From: Portunus trituberculatus
Lineage: Eukaryota; Arthropoda; Malacostraca; Decapoda; Portunidae
NCBI RefSeq assembly: GCF_017591435.1
Contig: NC_059268.1
Coordinates: 19,800,184-19,864,183 of the forward strand
DNA length: 64,000 bases
Reading direction: 5' to 3'
In this document: positions 14,270 to 50,330 of the stretch, in pieces
How positions within the stretch are numbered: position 1 is the stretch's first letter
Layout: the number at the start of each line of letters is the position of its first letter
The notes under the pieces: model-generated
What the model was told of the DNA's origin: nothing
Databases searched by the model: none
The model's input: only the letters and a program-made list of their open reading frames with translations
Position numbers and translations under genes: made by a program

Positions 14270-14735
14270 TTTTTTGGACGGGTATAGGCCAGTATGGGGA
14301 ACTGAAGATAGGAAACAGGAAGAGAAGATTCATTGCAAAATATACAGACTAAGTGTTAGCCTGTATACTTTTCACCTATTTGAAGTATACGGGGGAGAAG
14401 TGTGGCCGAAGTGTGATGAAACTGTGATTATTTTATCCTATTATCGTAAAGAATAAATACTAAAAGGTTGAAGTGCGCAGACAACTACAGTGTCTCCTGA
14501 TCGCACACATGCTCTCAGGGGACAGTGGTTCGACCTTCACGACTCTGAATAATTGCACTAACGATGTGTTCAAAGGGGTTAAAGATAGAGGGAGACACAG
14601 AGATAGAGGAAACGAGAGAGAGAAAAAGAAAAGGCGTGGTAAGGGGCGGTGGGAGTCACGGACATTGCACACGGCCGCTGAACAGAGATTAGGAGATGGG
14701 GCTTAGAATGTGGCTTGAAGTATATGCATAATTCT

Positions 14736-14944
14736 TTAACTCATTCAGTGCTACAGACAGCTTCGAAACTATGAAATGCTACTAGTTAATCATAATGCAG
14801 TTGATAAGAAATGAACGTGTTGGATGTATAACTGAATGATTTGTAACCCCTTGATAATGAAAAGTGTTATTCTTAATTTGTTATCCTGTAGCTAGTGATA
14901 TCCGGAATATAATGAAATCGGTGCCATGGTAATGAAAGGATTAA
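14736..14944. mobile_element. Diverged member of the TTAA-flanked MITE family
   Basis: It is bounded by TTAA at 14736-14739 and 14941-14944 and is 209 bases long, the size of the better copies. The ends TTAACTCATTCAGTGCTA and (complement of right end) TTAATCCTTTCATTACCATG resemble the family termini. The interior is too diverged to align by eye. Confidence 0.5.
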
Positions 14945-16375
14945 GGCTTAGGACGGAAGATATCCATAACTTGCATTGAGAACTTACATTTTGGCTTGTT
15001 TGCAGTTGTTATACCATGTAGTTGCTATATATGCTCTTCTTAGGTGAAGGAAGTATCAAGGTGGTTGTGAAAAGTGGTTACGAGAGATGCAAGGGAACTC
15101 GTATTCTCAAGTTTTTGACTGGTGTTGGCAGTATGGCACTTGTTGCTTTATTTGAGTGACCAAAAGTTATTAAGCTGAACAAAAGTATAGTCACAGGCAC
15201 TGAAAGGTTTGAGGTACTCGAACTGATCACTCCTGTTGTCTGTCAATGATGTGTTTCAAAACTATACTCTAAACTTGCAGCAGAGCATCTCATCAATCTT
15301 GAGAAACGAGAGACAAGAAGAGGAAGTACCAGTTTATCTTCTAGCTTCAAAAGGCATTGTACCATTTCATAGCAGCACTTTTCAAGGCACTAATTTGCAT
15401 CTTGGTCTATTGGTCAGACACAGATGTACCATAACCCCATTCAGCGGACATGAAAAGTTTCACCAGTTTGTTGAGCAAGGACTGGCTCTCCGGTCACTGA
15501 TTCAGTATGACATCAAGCTTCATCATCTGCTCGTCTTGGGGAAGATTTGTGCTGTGATTTCTTAGCTTATGTAGAGAATATTGAGTTGAATTCGAAGACG
15601 GGGAACGGAACGCGAGTATATTGTTTTGTATTGTTTCTTCTATTTCAAGAGTACTGTGCGTCCCTTGTGGCCACTGTCTTCCACTGATAGGACAGCCAAG
15701 TAGAAAGAAGCCACCCTGTTTGAAATTGAGACCGTCTTCACACGGCAGCTGTCCCGTCAGTCCGGTAATGGTGAACACTAGCGGTCAGAGGGGAATTATG
15801 CAGCGGCAGGCATTGTGATTAATTTATCCTTGCATTGTTTCCTCTCTGTTAAATACAGAATATGTTTATCTTTTGCCACATTTTTTCTTTTCGATCACTG
15901 TTTCGCCACCAATCAGGATCGTTACATTATGGCAACGATACTGAAGGAGGTGTGTGGGAGGCGTCGGCCAGTCAACGGTGCGTGGGTGTGGTGAGTGACG
16001 TCAGGGTCACTGGCTCTCCTGTGTCGCGCCGCCTCACGCCGGTGCAGGGAAAGCGTCTCCAGTCATCATCTGAAAAAAAATGTCGATAAAGCGAAATAAA
16101 ACCACAGTTCGTTATGAAAATATTATGAAAATGGTGAAAATCAAAGCTCTTATAAGACATAAAAAAATAATAAAAAATGTAAGATAGAAATACATTGAAT
16201 GACCAGTAAAAATTTTACAATTCTGAAAACCAGTAAATATTCATCACAACTTGCACATGCTGAGTCACCAAGAGTCATCCTGTCAGTCTCACTAATACAG
16301 CTAATACCGCGGCCCTCCACCAAGGAGTTTGCTTCATTTCACTCACGCATCTATTACTCTTTACAAATATTGAAA

Positions 16376-16376
<1 letters not shown>

Positions 16377-16463
<87 letters not shown>
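16377..16463. repeat. (AT)n microsatellite
   Basis: About 43 uninterrupted AT units. Confidence 0.95.
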
Positions 16464-16466
<3 letters not shown>

Positions 16467-16706
16467 GATGTAAGCACTTCTATCTCCCTCGCGAGAAAGT
16501 CGGGCAGCAGATGAACCGTACTGAAAACAAACAAACAAACAAAACAAAAAAAAAAAAAAAACGGTCGTATTGATGTGCTTGTTGACACTCCAGCACTGCC
16601 GTCCATCGTGGAAAAAAAAGAATGATAAATAAACAAAGAAACCACTTATGTCAAACACTGGGACAAACTACACACTCCTTGCACTCTTCCCAATATCGTG
16701 CGAACG

Positions 16707-16712
16707 TTTATT
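16707..16712 (-). terminator. Candidate poly(A) signal of the FoxL2-like gene
   Basis: AATAAA on the minus strand 136 bases past the stop codon. No other support. Confidence 0.35.
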
Positions 16713-16792
16713 GAATGAACCTTTGTGATAAAGTCTTTCTCTTTAAAGTGAAGTTGAAGGCAAGAGTTAACACTTGAAGCGAGGATGAAACG

Positions 16793-16794
<2 letters not shown>

Positions 16795-16832
<38 letters not shown>
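16795..16832. repeat. (AG)n microsatellite in the putative FoxL2-like 3' UTR
   Basis: About 18 AG units just downstream of the stop codon at 16848-16850; on the transcript this is a CU-rich tract. Confidence 0.9.
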
Positions 16833-16835
<3 letters not shown>

Positions 16836-16847
16836 AAAACTGACCTG

Positions 16848-39648
<22,801 letters not shown>

Positions 39649-41410
39649 CGTGCTGGAAAGAGAGATGACAAGGTTAATTTCCTCAAGTCGTTATTCAACA
39701 TGTCACCTCAGAATTATCCACATTACGTACGGCCATATTTTCGAATTAATTATACAATTTTTTTTACTTTACTTGATTCATGATATTAATGTTTCTCTGC
39801 GCGATGATGAAAGGGTAACAGATTACTCATTGGGTTGAGTTAGTTTTAGCAATGTTCCTTTCACTGCGGGGTGATTGATCTTCGCGTGTTTCCAGTTGTC
39901 TTTTCTCACACGTCACGAGCAACATTCACTCCACGTCAGTAAACTTGTAACGCAAACACACAACTATTTTTGACTTGAAGATATTACAGAATTTTCTTAC
40001 AGATAAAATCAAACTGGGAAAACAGATACATCATGACATTTGGTGCAATAAAATTGATTATAATTTATGAGAATATAACATTTTTTTCCTGGTTTAGCAA
40101 CAAACATATCCCTTTTTATCAAAGTTATAACATTAACGCGCACACAAGATAAGAACTATATGGCTATAAGAAAAAATGATAAAATGCTAGTCGAATATTC
40201 CCAAAGATATAACAAACAACAAAACATGCGAAGGATATATTACGGTCTAAAATTAATGCACGGAGATGATTGAAGAGGAGGAGTGCTCGGATATTAGGTA
40301 ATGCTAGTTAACTCCTTCTCTGCAGCAGACTGACAGCTCCCCAGGGTGTCACGTCACTGCCTCATGAATACCGCGCTGTGGGAAGTACTTCACGCAGACG
40401 GCCAAGCTAAACGCTGACGAATAACGAGGGCGAAAATAAACGTCGCCTCATGGGGGGTAAATAAACCGGGGTATTGGTGGTGGTGTCTGGTTTCCGAGGC
40501 TGTGTCGTCCTCTCTCTCTCTCTCTCTCTGAGCCAACACGCCTCCCTTCACTCCTCCGTTTCTTCCTTCACGTTTCTTTACTGTTACTCAATCCCACTTG
40601 CTTTCTTTGGGGGTTCTAAGCTCTTACACATCTGCTGACTCACTATCATTCTAATTTAGGGACGGAACTGCTTGATACATCCTGCCCTGAGAGTATAGAG
40701 TAACAACACTACAAAAGGTCAGTGCTCGCATCCTCAAGCAATTTCTTTTAATAGTAAGGATGATTTTTCAAAGGCTACACAAATGACTTATCAGCAGGAT
40801 GGGTTTTTTTCCTTTTTTCCTTCAGTGGTGCAGAATCCTTCATAAGCATTACTGCAATCATGAAGAAAACAATAGAAAACTTCAGTGACTTCCACTAAAC
40901 TTGTTAAAAAAGCAGTCGGCCGAAGATACCAGAGTGTTTGAGGATATAAACCCTCTTGACCCACACATGAAAACACCTCATAAAGATTTCCCTCGCGCTT
41001 ATTACTTACGGTTTGCTGAACTAGTTAATGAATGTTTCAGCCACGAGTCTCGCATGGCACGTGTGATGGATGGTGAGGCCCTTAAGGGAGAGGTGAAGCA
41101 GTGACGAGCCGCTGTTGGGTATGACGGGCCGCTGTTTAGCTGGACACGAGACGTCAAGCCACACCAACAGCGCCACATTTGCAGCACGATGGTGGATCCC
41201 AAACAAACAAGAACTCCGCACGATCCGTGTTCACTTAGAGGCTCAGTGTGAGTTTTATTAGCTGAGGAGCTCTTAATGTCATCAGTTACGACTAATGGCT
41301 GAAGAAGGGAGGGAAGGAGGCAAGGAGGAGGACCGGCGCGAGGAGGGTCTGGCACTGTTTTATGAGATGTGTAGCTGCAATTCCTTTATTATTGTTAAGC
41401 ATACTGTTCT

Positions 41411-41412
<2 letters not shown>

Positions 41413-41452
<40 letters not shown>

Positions 41453-41501
41453 CGCCCTCCTCCACACACACAAAATTGTAATAGTACTGGTGTCTTGTTA
41501 C

Positions 41502-41568
<67 letters not shown>
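41413..41568. repeat. Two (AC)n arrays
   Basis: AC at 41413-41451 and 41500-41568, separated by 50 bases. Confidence 0.95.
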
Positions 41569-41569
<1 letters not shown>

Positions 41570-41797
41570 GTCTAAATGTGAATTGTTTCTACCACTTACA
41601 TGCAGTTTGCTACGCGGGCGGGATGATTAACAAGCCAGCCTGCTCAATGGAGAGTCACGGCGACGACAAATTAGGTGAGTGTTGAGTAAGGAAGGACGGA
41701 GGGTGGAAGGTTAAGGACGAGGAGGACGAGAAGGAGAACGATGATGAGAGGGAACGGTGGAGGGAGGAAAGGCAGGCAGGCAAGTAGGCAAGCATGG

Positions 41798-41799
<2 letters not shown>

Positions 41800-41887
<88 letters not shown>
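41800..41887. repeat. (TC)n microsatellite
   Basis: About 43 TC units. Confidence 0.95.
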
Positions 41888-41889
<2 letters not shown>

Positions 41890-42261
41890 TTATCTCAGCT
41901 TATTTACAAAGATTAATGTTATAACCTGCTTGTCATTCTGCGTGACGTAACCAAACATCAAGGAACAGAGAGGGCAGGAGTCCACCAGTCGCCTTGGGGG
42001 GTCTATATATTCTTCCCAGCTTGTCTTACTTGAAAAATAGTGTTTCTGGGTCTTCTTAGCTCTCTCTCCACCTTTTCCTAGTAATTGTAGCAGTGCCGTG
42101 TGTGTCTGACAGCGAGCGACCCCTGCGTAGTGTCCATGGCCCGAATGCGTCACGTTTGAGTTGGTTAGCATAATAAAGGCTATCTCCCCATGCATGTCAG
42201 GGTAAAAGACTAAATACTGGGCAGCTACATATCAGATGAGCTGACAGATATTTGTTCTAGC

Positions 42262-42297
<36 letters not shown>
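42262..42297. repeat. (GT)n microsatellite
   Basis: About 18 GT units. Confidence 0.95.
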
Positions 42298-42300
<3 letters not shown>

Positions 42301-42454
42301 AGAGTGCACGAAGGATTCAATTGAGTTGTGTTAGGGGTGAAGTATTTATAGATTGAAGTATATACATAGTGTGATTTGGTTACTTGCTCATTGGTAATTC
42401 ATAATGATGAGATAAAAGACCCTTCATTATCAGACATGAACAAGTAATTATTAT

Positions 42455-42795
<341 letters not shown>

Positions 42796-43268
42796 TGTAA
42801 TACAGCTTGGAAAAGGTTGCAAGGAAAACAAACTGAGTAGAAAAGGAATGTGAAATATTGACATGTGTATCCTTTTGACATGTCTAGCTTGACTGGTGTC
42901 TTCACTCTCTGACAGTTGTTGTTGTCTTGGTTATCAGCTGGAGCACAAGGTTTGATTGAGAACAGTAATGGGCTGAAGTGGCGACCTTCAATGTTAGCTG
43001 TATCTTTCCCCCTTACAAGAGGAAAGCTTAGCCAGAGAGAGTCATACGAGCTCGGCGTTGACAGAGGAAGCACGCCGTGACGAGAGCTTGGCTGGGTTTC
43101 TAGTGGCAGTTGAGGCCTGGTGGAGGGGTGACGAAGGACTGAGGGGGAAGCAGTAATAGTACAATGCGGAAAAAGATGGGAGAGTGTATGCGGGGATAGG
43201 AAGAAGAATAAGTGGGTGAGGAAGGGAATCTTTTGTAATAACAGAGTACCAGGTAATTTGAGAGGTTT

Positions 43269-43486
43269 TTAACCCTTTCAGTACCATGACACGTTTCTCT
43301 ATTCATTCTGGTGACCATTTGGTGACTTTCTACAGCTTCAGAAACTCATGTCTGGGGGATTAAAATAGTGAAGACTGCAGCCATTAATTTTCTGACCTCC
43401 ATAGACCCTTCCTAATGTCAATAAAATGGTCTAATGGTACACAAAACTCGCAGTAAAAATGTGTCCCAGTACTGTAGGTGTTAATG
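43269..43486 (+). mobile_element. TTAA-flanked piggyBac-type MITE, forward copy
   Basis: TTAACCCTTTCAGTACCATG to GTCCCAGTACTGTAGGTG and TTAA; about 218 bases, both TTAA ends intact. Confidence 0.88.
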
Positions 43487-43665
43487 TCGAAGGAAATATC
43501 TCTGCCAGTGATTCTTGGTTTCTGAGGAGCGTCATGAAGGAGGAAAGATCAAGTGTGAGAAGTGAATGTTGCTGTGAATGCCAGTCCACGCCTCTCTCTC
43601 TATATGTCCATCACTCATGAATTTGTAGTGATAAACGTTGTGATTAAAGACTGATTCGTGTTAGA

Positions 43666-43668
<3 letters not shown>

Positions 43669-43729
<61 letters not shown>
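43669..43729. repeat. (TC)n microsatellite
   Basis: About 30 TC units. Confidence 0.95.
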
Positions 43730-43730
<1 letters not shown>

Positions 43731-44509
43731 GTACAGCAGCAATGGGTGGCGGGCTGCCTGTGGTGGGGAGCAGTGGTGGAGCAGGTGCAGGCTGGCAGTG
43801 TAAACAAACATCCTCTAAGGCGGAGTCAAGCAGCTCATGACCACAGCCGTCCACGCAGCTGACCGCCCAACTATGTCAATACCCAGAGGACACCTGCATG
43901 TGCCCTCCCAGCCCAGCCTAGCCCAGCCCACCATCCACAAACTAGCGGTGTTTTTTGAGACTCCTGCGCTTCTCGATCATGTACAGTGCTACATAAAGTC
44001 TTGACTCATTTGTTATGATGCCTTAGTTATCTTTAGCAAGTATTTATTTTCCTTTGTTGTGAATTTTCAAGTAATGTTGAGAAGATGAAGCGCCTATCAG
44101 TGATCCGTGGTTATAATGAATGAATACCACGTGGTGATGAACTGGGCATTAACTTACATGGTGTATAAAAAAAGATAGACGTAAATGAAAACGGACAGAG
44201 AAAAGTTATTAGCGAGATCAATCAAGAAGCGCCGCTGTGAAGGTTTGCTCTCTATTGCTACTCCGGTTGTCATTTAGCAGGGCATGTTCGCGAAAAGACT
44301 GACGACTATTTAGCGTCCCAACTGTCATCTTATTTAGTTAACCATTTACATTGATCTTACATTCTGGAAAGTGATAGTAAGACAAGTAGCAAATACTGAT
44401 GACAACTTGTGAGGAAAAAGCTACACTGCTGTTAGTAATTTCTCATTAGACTGTTCATCTTCAGAGTGAGTAGCAGATGATTCCATTAAAAGATTACCTC
44501 TAAATAATC

Positions 44510-44690
44510 CAGTCATAATCTTGACATATCAACTCCGCCTAAATGATAAATGGACGAAGAACAGGAAGAAAAAAACATATACTAGCGCAGTCTTCTAATA
44601 AAATCATAATCTCGACATACCAACTCCGCCTTAATGATGAATGGATGAAGAAGAGGAAGAGAAAACATACTAGCGCTTTGTCATCTAATT
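44510..44690. repeat. Two-copy tandem duplication, ~91 bp
   Basis: ATAATCT.GACAT followed by CAACTCCGCC.TAATGAT and ATACTAGCGC occurs twice. Confidence 0.8.
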
Positions 44691-45354
44691 TTTTACGTAT
44701 ATTTCAAAGTAATCCCAGGACGGAAGGACGTGTTATTGTGAGACTATACACCTTCAGGAATTCCACATAAAAACTGCTGCATTCTTAATTCCAGGACGAT
44801 AAAGTTTTCTTCCTCAACTACTGTGATGTGCGTCGTGGGAATGACATGCATATACAAACACACAAATAAACCGAGTTGAATAAATAACCACATCGATATA
44901 TAAATTCACTGATAAGAGAGAAAAAAAATCGAAATATAATAAGAGATAGAATAAACAATTAAAATATAACATAATGCTGAATTAATTTAGATGATATTAT
45001 ATAAGTAAATTGATACGAGCGTAGAGAGTAAATACCACGATAGATATCACAATAAACACCCACAGTTTGTCTTTGTTTTGCCGAGTACGTATTTTCTGCA
45101 CTGGTGTGTTTACTTGTGAGAGGGAGACATGCTTGTAACAGAACTCTACGACTGACTTGGAATGGATCTTATCGTTTGGGATGCTATCAGGCTCGAACAG
45201 AACTTGTACGGAGTGTATGCATGTGTGTGTGTGTTTGCTGGGTGAGTAGCGCGCACATCGAGCTGGTGACATGCACTCTGCTTCAGGAGACGAACTAACT
45301 GTGCTCATGCTACTTGTGAGGCGCGCGCAGATATTCGCGGAGGGGCAAATAAAC

Positions 45355-45408
45355 ACACACATACACACACACACACACACACTCTCTCTCTCTCTCTCTC
45401 TCTCTCTG
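45355..45408. repeat. (AC)n then (TC)n microsatellite
   Basis: AC units to 45381 followed directly by TC units. Confidence 0.9.
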
Positions 45409-45897
45409 AACAGCAACAACGTGTGTGAGGCAACGCCAATACTCCTCCCTGAGTTGTCATGGTTCGCACGTGACTCACTTTCATGACGAAGACGCAGTGC
45501 TTGTTTAAAATAACACTTCACAAAGGTTATTTGGAATCATGGTAACGAAAACAGAAATTGTTGACTCATGTTTTTATTGTTTAATGTTAATTTTATTTGT
45601 TTATTTAGTTACTTATCTGTTTATTTATTTTCTTTGTCGTAGCGGTGTTTGGGATGGACCGAAAACTGTCACACAATCTCGGAGCGCCAATGAAGTTCCT
45701 CGTTGCTTCATGATACTTGTTTTTAAGAGTGTTTCTATCTTGATTTATTGCTTCATATAACCATTTTTGACAGTTTACAGCCTCTTACCTAAGCTCTGCA
45801 TCATAAACACCCCTCTGCATCATTACCGCGGCGCCTCATCAATTCTAATGCCTGGCACATCAATACCTCATCATCTTAGTCCCATCTGATTCAGCGA

Positions 45898-45980
45898 CCA
45901 GGGTGAGGTGTGTTCATTACAGTGCAGGGTGAGGTGTGTTCATTACAGTGCAGGGTGATGTGTGTTCATTACAGTGCAAG
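45898..45980. repeat. Three-copy 27 bp tandem repeat
   Basis: Units of CAGGGTGAGGTGTGTTCATTACAGTG form, nearly identical. Confidence 0.9.
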
Positions 45981-46419
45981 GACGAATAGAGAGGAAAGAA
46001 TTGTAGGCTACATTAGATGTAAGAACACAGACCGAGGCGACTATTATTAGATTTATGTGACGTTCAGCTTGTTTTCTTAATCTTGATCTGCTCGACACGT
46101 GTCAAAATGGCCCGCCCACCACACGAGCCTGGCTGCCTGCCCGTGAGGTTGTGTGTTGGTAGGCTAACACTTCCATTTACTACACATCACTAAACACAGC
46201 GTTTTGTTTTTTATGTTACGGCCTATAGTGCCTGTAAGCATACTTGAAGAGTACATGTGGGGAGCGCTGTTCAGCTTCCACGTATCAGTGACGCAGGCAT
46301 TTTTATTTACAATGGTACCCATATTAGGGCCCATATCACCACCCAAGCAAATCTTTGGTGTAACCACCTAGAATCTGGGTATCATGGTGACATGAAGATA
46401 ACTTTAAACCACTCGACAA

Positions 46420-46495
46420 ATGGCAAAGCGTTTAAGGCTGTACCTGGTGGGATTCGAACCTACGCGTTGTTAATGACATTATAGTTTCTTAGCAA
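46420..46495 (-). mobile_element. tRNA-like sequence (SINE head or tRNA pseudogene)
   Basis: The minus strand has box B within TAGGTTCGAATCCCACC. An A-box-like stretch (TTGCTAAGAAACTATAATG) lies 25-30 bases before it but is weak. A tRNA-derived SINE remnant is likelier than a working tRNA. Confidence 0.45.
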
Positions 46496-46864
46496 GAGTG
46501 CTCCTGTAGATATAATGAGGCATTACAACACGTAGATTTTATTTATTTTTTGTTTATTATCTTTTTAATTCATTTATCTTTTTTAGGTGGATGATTATAA
46601 AGCTTAAGCGAGTCACTCAGGTTTGTGGGCCGCGGGAAGGCAACTCCGCGGGGAGGCGTGCCAGACTTGTGGGGTGGTTGCTACCCTCTTTGTAAATTAT
46701 GTTTGCTATCGTCTTATCTTTAACATTAATACTTATGGCGATAATCTATAGTGACATGACAGGAGATCATAACTGTAGCTTCCTTGCGCCAGGCCACACG
46801 TCGTCGTCAGCCGACCGAGAAAAGTACTTGTCAACAATACAGCGCCGTGATGTTTACTGATTAA

Positions 46865-47076
46865 GGTTCGTATTCTCAAACAATTCTGTGTTTCACCTCC
46901 ACTGTTTCAAGAGGCTTTATCCAAAATTATATGATTTTTTTTAAGATGTTCTTACTGTTCTAGAGGCAGGTTTCTACATTATTAACTGGAGAAACTCTTG
47001 AAAACCCCGACAGTCATCCCTGTGGCCTTGGAAAACAGTCCTGGTAAGAGAGCAAAGCGTTTCTGAATAGTGTACG
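46865..47076 (+). mobile_element. Second MITE-like family, fuller copy
   Basis: Begins TTCGTATTCTCAAACAATTC and ends AGAGCAAAGCGTTTCTGAAT; the ends are imperfect inverted repeats. The interior TCATCCCTGTGGCCTTGGAA matches the copies at 32071 and 54690. Confidence 0.6.
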
Positions 47077-48253
47077 TTTTTCTTTTCCTTTATTCTTTCT
47101 GACATATGTCACTCCTGTGATGATATGCAAAAAGTGGAACAAGCGATACATTCAATAAGGTAACCAGCCAACAAGTTGACACTCATTACCTCTTTACCGT
47201 GTCAGAGTTAATCTGAGGCTTTGCATATACATGATCAAATATTTCAATATGAAAATTGTTATAGAATGTGATATTATGATCAATTTAAGTAAGACATTGC
47301 AATTACTTTCGTAATCGTCATGAATGTAAAATGTTAAGTGAAGGACTACTTTGTTCAGCGGAGGACGTCCTGGCGTTGTTAATCAGCTACGTGGGATCAG
47401 TCAGCTTTCGTCCGATAGGTTGCCTCGTGTTGAGTGTGTCGATTTGTCTCAGCAAGAAAATGACTTCTAGCTTCTCCAGACGGAAACTGAGTATGAAGCG
47501 CATCATCAGTCATCTAATGCTATGAATGACTGACTTAGTGTTGGTGAAACTGAAACCCGTGAAGGAATTATTGGAAGCCTGCAAACTTGTTGCGAAGATG
47601 AGAAGGGTTATCGTAAACATCTGATAGATGGCTATAGTAAGTGCAGTGTTGTGGGCGGCAGACACTGCTGAGTGGGAACAGCAAGTAATGGCATCCCTAA
47701 CGTCCAGGAATCCAATAAAACGTAACATGATCTGTAGAGTGCCGCGGGGCAGTCCGTCAGTACAAATTAATTAGCTGCCGTGAAATACTCTGTGCCTTGC
47801 GTTGAAACGTTGTGTGATAGACTTGTGGCCGCGCTGGAAAGTCGCCTTATTTATTATTCCTTAATGGAAGGAATGTGTTTTGGATAAGATATTGCATGTA
47901 AGAGAAGATCGTGTGTCCGGCACGTGCCTTTCAGCACTCTCTGGCTCCGGCCCCTGGCGCCCCCAAGGTGCAATAATGAGTTGTAAACAAATGCTGACAT
48001 GTATAGCGCGTCCCTCTGCTGTGATGAAGATTCTCTTGTGTGTGGCACAAACGTCACTTTTCATGGGCTGCACCAATGCCGTCACGCCTCTCCCTCACTC
48101 TTAGCTCTCTCATAACATGTTACCCTTGTCTTTATTTCTATGCGAATGTCATCTACTACTGATGCATTGCTATGTTGTTCTGTAATTCGAAAATATTAAT
48201 GGTAGTGGCGGTGTGCATTCATATAGGTATATATATTTTCTTTTTTGTTTCAG

Positions 48254-48313
48254 GACTTGAGGTTAATGGAGCCAAGTACGGGAGGTGTGGAAGACACCCG
48301 CTGACATTCGAGG
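48254..48313 (+). other. Candidate short exon, gene unknown
   Basis: The acceptor ttttttgtttcag, 60 bases, and the donor GAG|GTAAGG make a clean exon shape. One frame is open and reads LEVNGAKYGRCGRHPLTFE. I see no neighbouring exon to join it to and no family match. It could be part of a non-coding RNA or chance. Confidence 0.25.
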
Positions 48314-49091
48314 GTAAGGCATGATGTCATTATTGTATAGTAATGTTTGTAATATAGTTTATTAGTGCCTGAATATTTCCTTGACACAAGTATCGAGGTG
48401 TTGCTGGAGTTGACGGGCTACTCGCGGTGTTGGTCTTGAAGTCTAGGCCAGTGTATTCATTAGTACTATCCTGGATCAAGAGGGCGCCGCGGTGGTATGC
48501 TTCTCGTGTCAAGCTGTCACTACATTATCAGGTTCTCAGTGGTGCTTCATTACTTCACTCTGCCTTGATGGTGGAGGCTCTTTATCGTTGATCATGCAGG
48601 GGAGGCTGCACTCAGGGTCTGCCATCGCGAGCACGTCAGATCACTTCCTTATTTTCATCTATGTTCATATTTTTTTCTTGACCTTCACAGTTGATAGCAT
48701 TTTTATAATATAGTCTTTCAATTAGCTCCCCATGAGGTCACGTATTTATATCGTTTAACACAGAATATTGTTATTAAAATATTAGCAAGATGTCTGAAGA
48801 TAGCCAGGCAGGGCCATTGCATACATGATATTAGTAGCAGGCAGAGGCGACTAGCGGGTAACGTTGGGTCTTGCATATGTGCAGACTCCAAAAGATAAGT
48901 AAAGAGCTGATGATTTCATGATGCAAAATGTAAATTACGAGGTGTTGAATGCAAAAAAAAAAAAAAAAAAAAAATTAAATAAGAGTAACTACGCACGCAC
49001 GCACGCACATAACAGCACACACACTCACGGAAATTCATACATAACCAAGACATGCAGTTTGTCGGTGGAGTAAAACCCATGTGAATGTGAA

Positions 49092-49092
<1 letters not shown>

Positions 49093-49149
<57 letters not shown>
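49093..49149. repeat. (GT)n microsatellite
   Basis: About 28 GT units. Confidence 0.95.
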
Positions 49150-49151
<2 letters not shown>

Positions 49152-49594
49152 CATCCTCGTGTTGGCGCCTAGCGATGCTTTCATCATGGGTGGCGGCGGC
49201 TAGGTAGGGCATGGCAGACAGACAAGGGTGGGGCGGGGGTTGGTGTAGAGACGTGCGCGGCAGGCGGCAATAAATTAACTTGGCATGAAAATCTCTTGAG
49301 GTGTCGAGCCCTGTGTAGATAGGAAGGTTCGTGAGTAAGGTGAAGGTAGTAAGGCGATCCGTGGTGTTAGTGGGCGTAGATAAGTCTGACCCTCAGGCTT
49401 GATAGTACCTTGAGTGGGCCACGGTGAGTACAGTGTTCCTTGGGGCTCCACTCCCTCCCGTACGTCCCTGCTCACACTACCACCATCACCACCACTACTA
49501 CTACAACTACCCTATGCCCACTAAATCATTGTATTATGTAAACACGAGTCAGGCACGGTGAAAGCCAGCCACCCACCGCAGAGCAGCACAAACA

Positions 49595-49805
49595 TTAACT
49601 CCTTCAGACATGGGACACATTTTTACCATGAGATTTGAGTATCATTAGACCATTTCATTGCATAGGAAGGGTCTATGGAGGTCAGAGGATTAATGGCTAG
49701 AGTCTTCTCTATTTTAATCTCCACATAAGTTTCGGAAGGTATTTAAAATCACCAAATAGTTGCCAGAATGAATATGAAAACGCGTCATGGTGCTGAAGGG
49801 GTTAA
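49595..49805 (-). mobile_element. TTAA-flanked piggyBac-type MITE, reverse copy
   Basis: TTAACTCCTTCAGACATGGG to CGCGTCATGGTGCTGAAGGG and TTAA; 211 bases, both TTAA ends intact. It carries the internal GATTAATGGC that received an insertion in the nested pair. Confidence 0.88.
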
Positions 49806-49879
49806 AGACGGCTATTACTACCATATCTCTCATCTCCAGCTTTTTTACTTTTTTTTTTTCGTCCCTGTTGTCTTCATGA

Positions 49880-49944
49880 TCCTCCTCCTCCTCCTCCTCC
49901 TCCTCCTCCTCCTCCTCCTCCTCCTCCTCCTCCTCCTCCTCCTC
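49880..49944. repeat. (CCT)n microsatellite
   Basis: About 21 CCT units. Confidence 0.95.
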
Positions 49945-50122
49945 TCCTTCCCCTCCTCCTAAAAAGATAAGTGCATTTCCTCCACCTTTTTTCTTATCAG
50001 TAACTCCTTCCTTCTTCCTGTCTTTATCTTTCATCGTCTCTTCCTTACTTCCGTCATCCTCCGTTTTCTTTTCTATCACCAAATGGATGTATTACGTTTT
50101 TCGCCTACCTGATGTACGATGT

Positions 50123-50330
50123 ATTCAGTAAGTGTTCTAGATATATACAGTATCCGAGTATATATTTTTTCATACAGCTATACGAGTATTACGCGCATTT
50201 CTCTCTTCGCTCTGCACATCAGCCTGTTCTATTCAGTAAGTGTTCTAGATATATTCAGTATACGAGTATATATTTTTTCATACAGCCATGTTCCGCACAT
50301 TTCTCTCCCCGCTCTGCACATCAACCAGTT
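50123..50330. repeat. Two-copy tandem duplication, ~104 bp
   Basis: ATTCAGTAAGTGTTCTAGAT followed by GAGTATATATTTTTTCATAC and CGCTCTGCACATCA occurs twice. Confidence 0.85.

Larger units (their letters stand above)
9183..16847. other. Intergenic region between CHMP1 and the FoxL2-like gene
   Basis: No exon supported. It must contain the CHMP1 promoter (near 9183-9400) and the 3' UTR of the FoxL2-like gene (just below 16848). Contents seen: ATT arrays (10252-10317, 11961-12060), several AC and AG arrays, a short GC-rich block near 11080-11165, a MITE-like copy at 14736-14944, and a long AT array at 16377-16463. Confidence 0.6.

Noticed and set aside
15236..15565. 109-residue open frame on + with an overlapping 94-residue frame on -
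   Set aside because: Normal-looking composition but no recognisable family, no supporting splice sites and no partner exons.
40901..41104. 67-residue open frame on + (MLKKQSAEDTRVFEDINP...)
   Set aside because: No family recognised, no splice context; too short to support alone.
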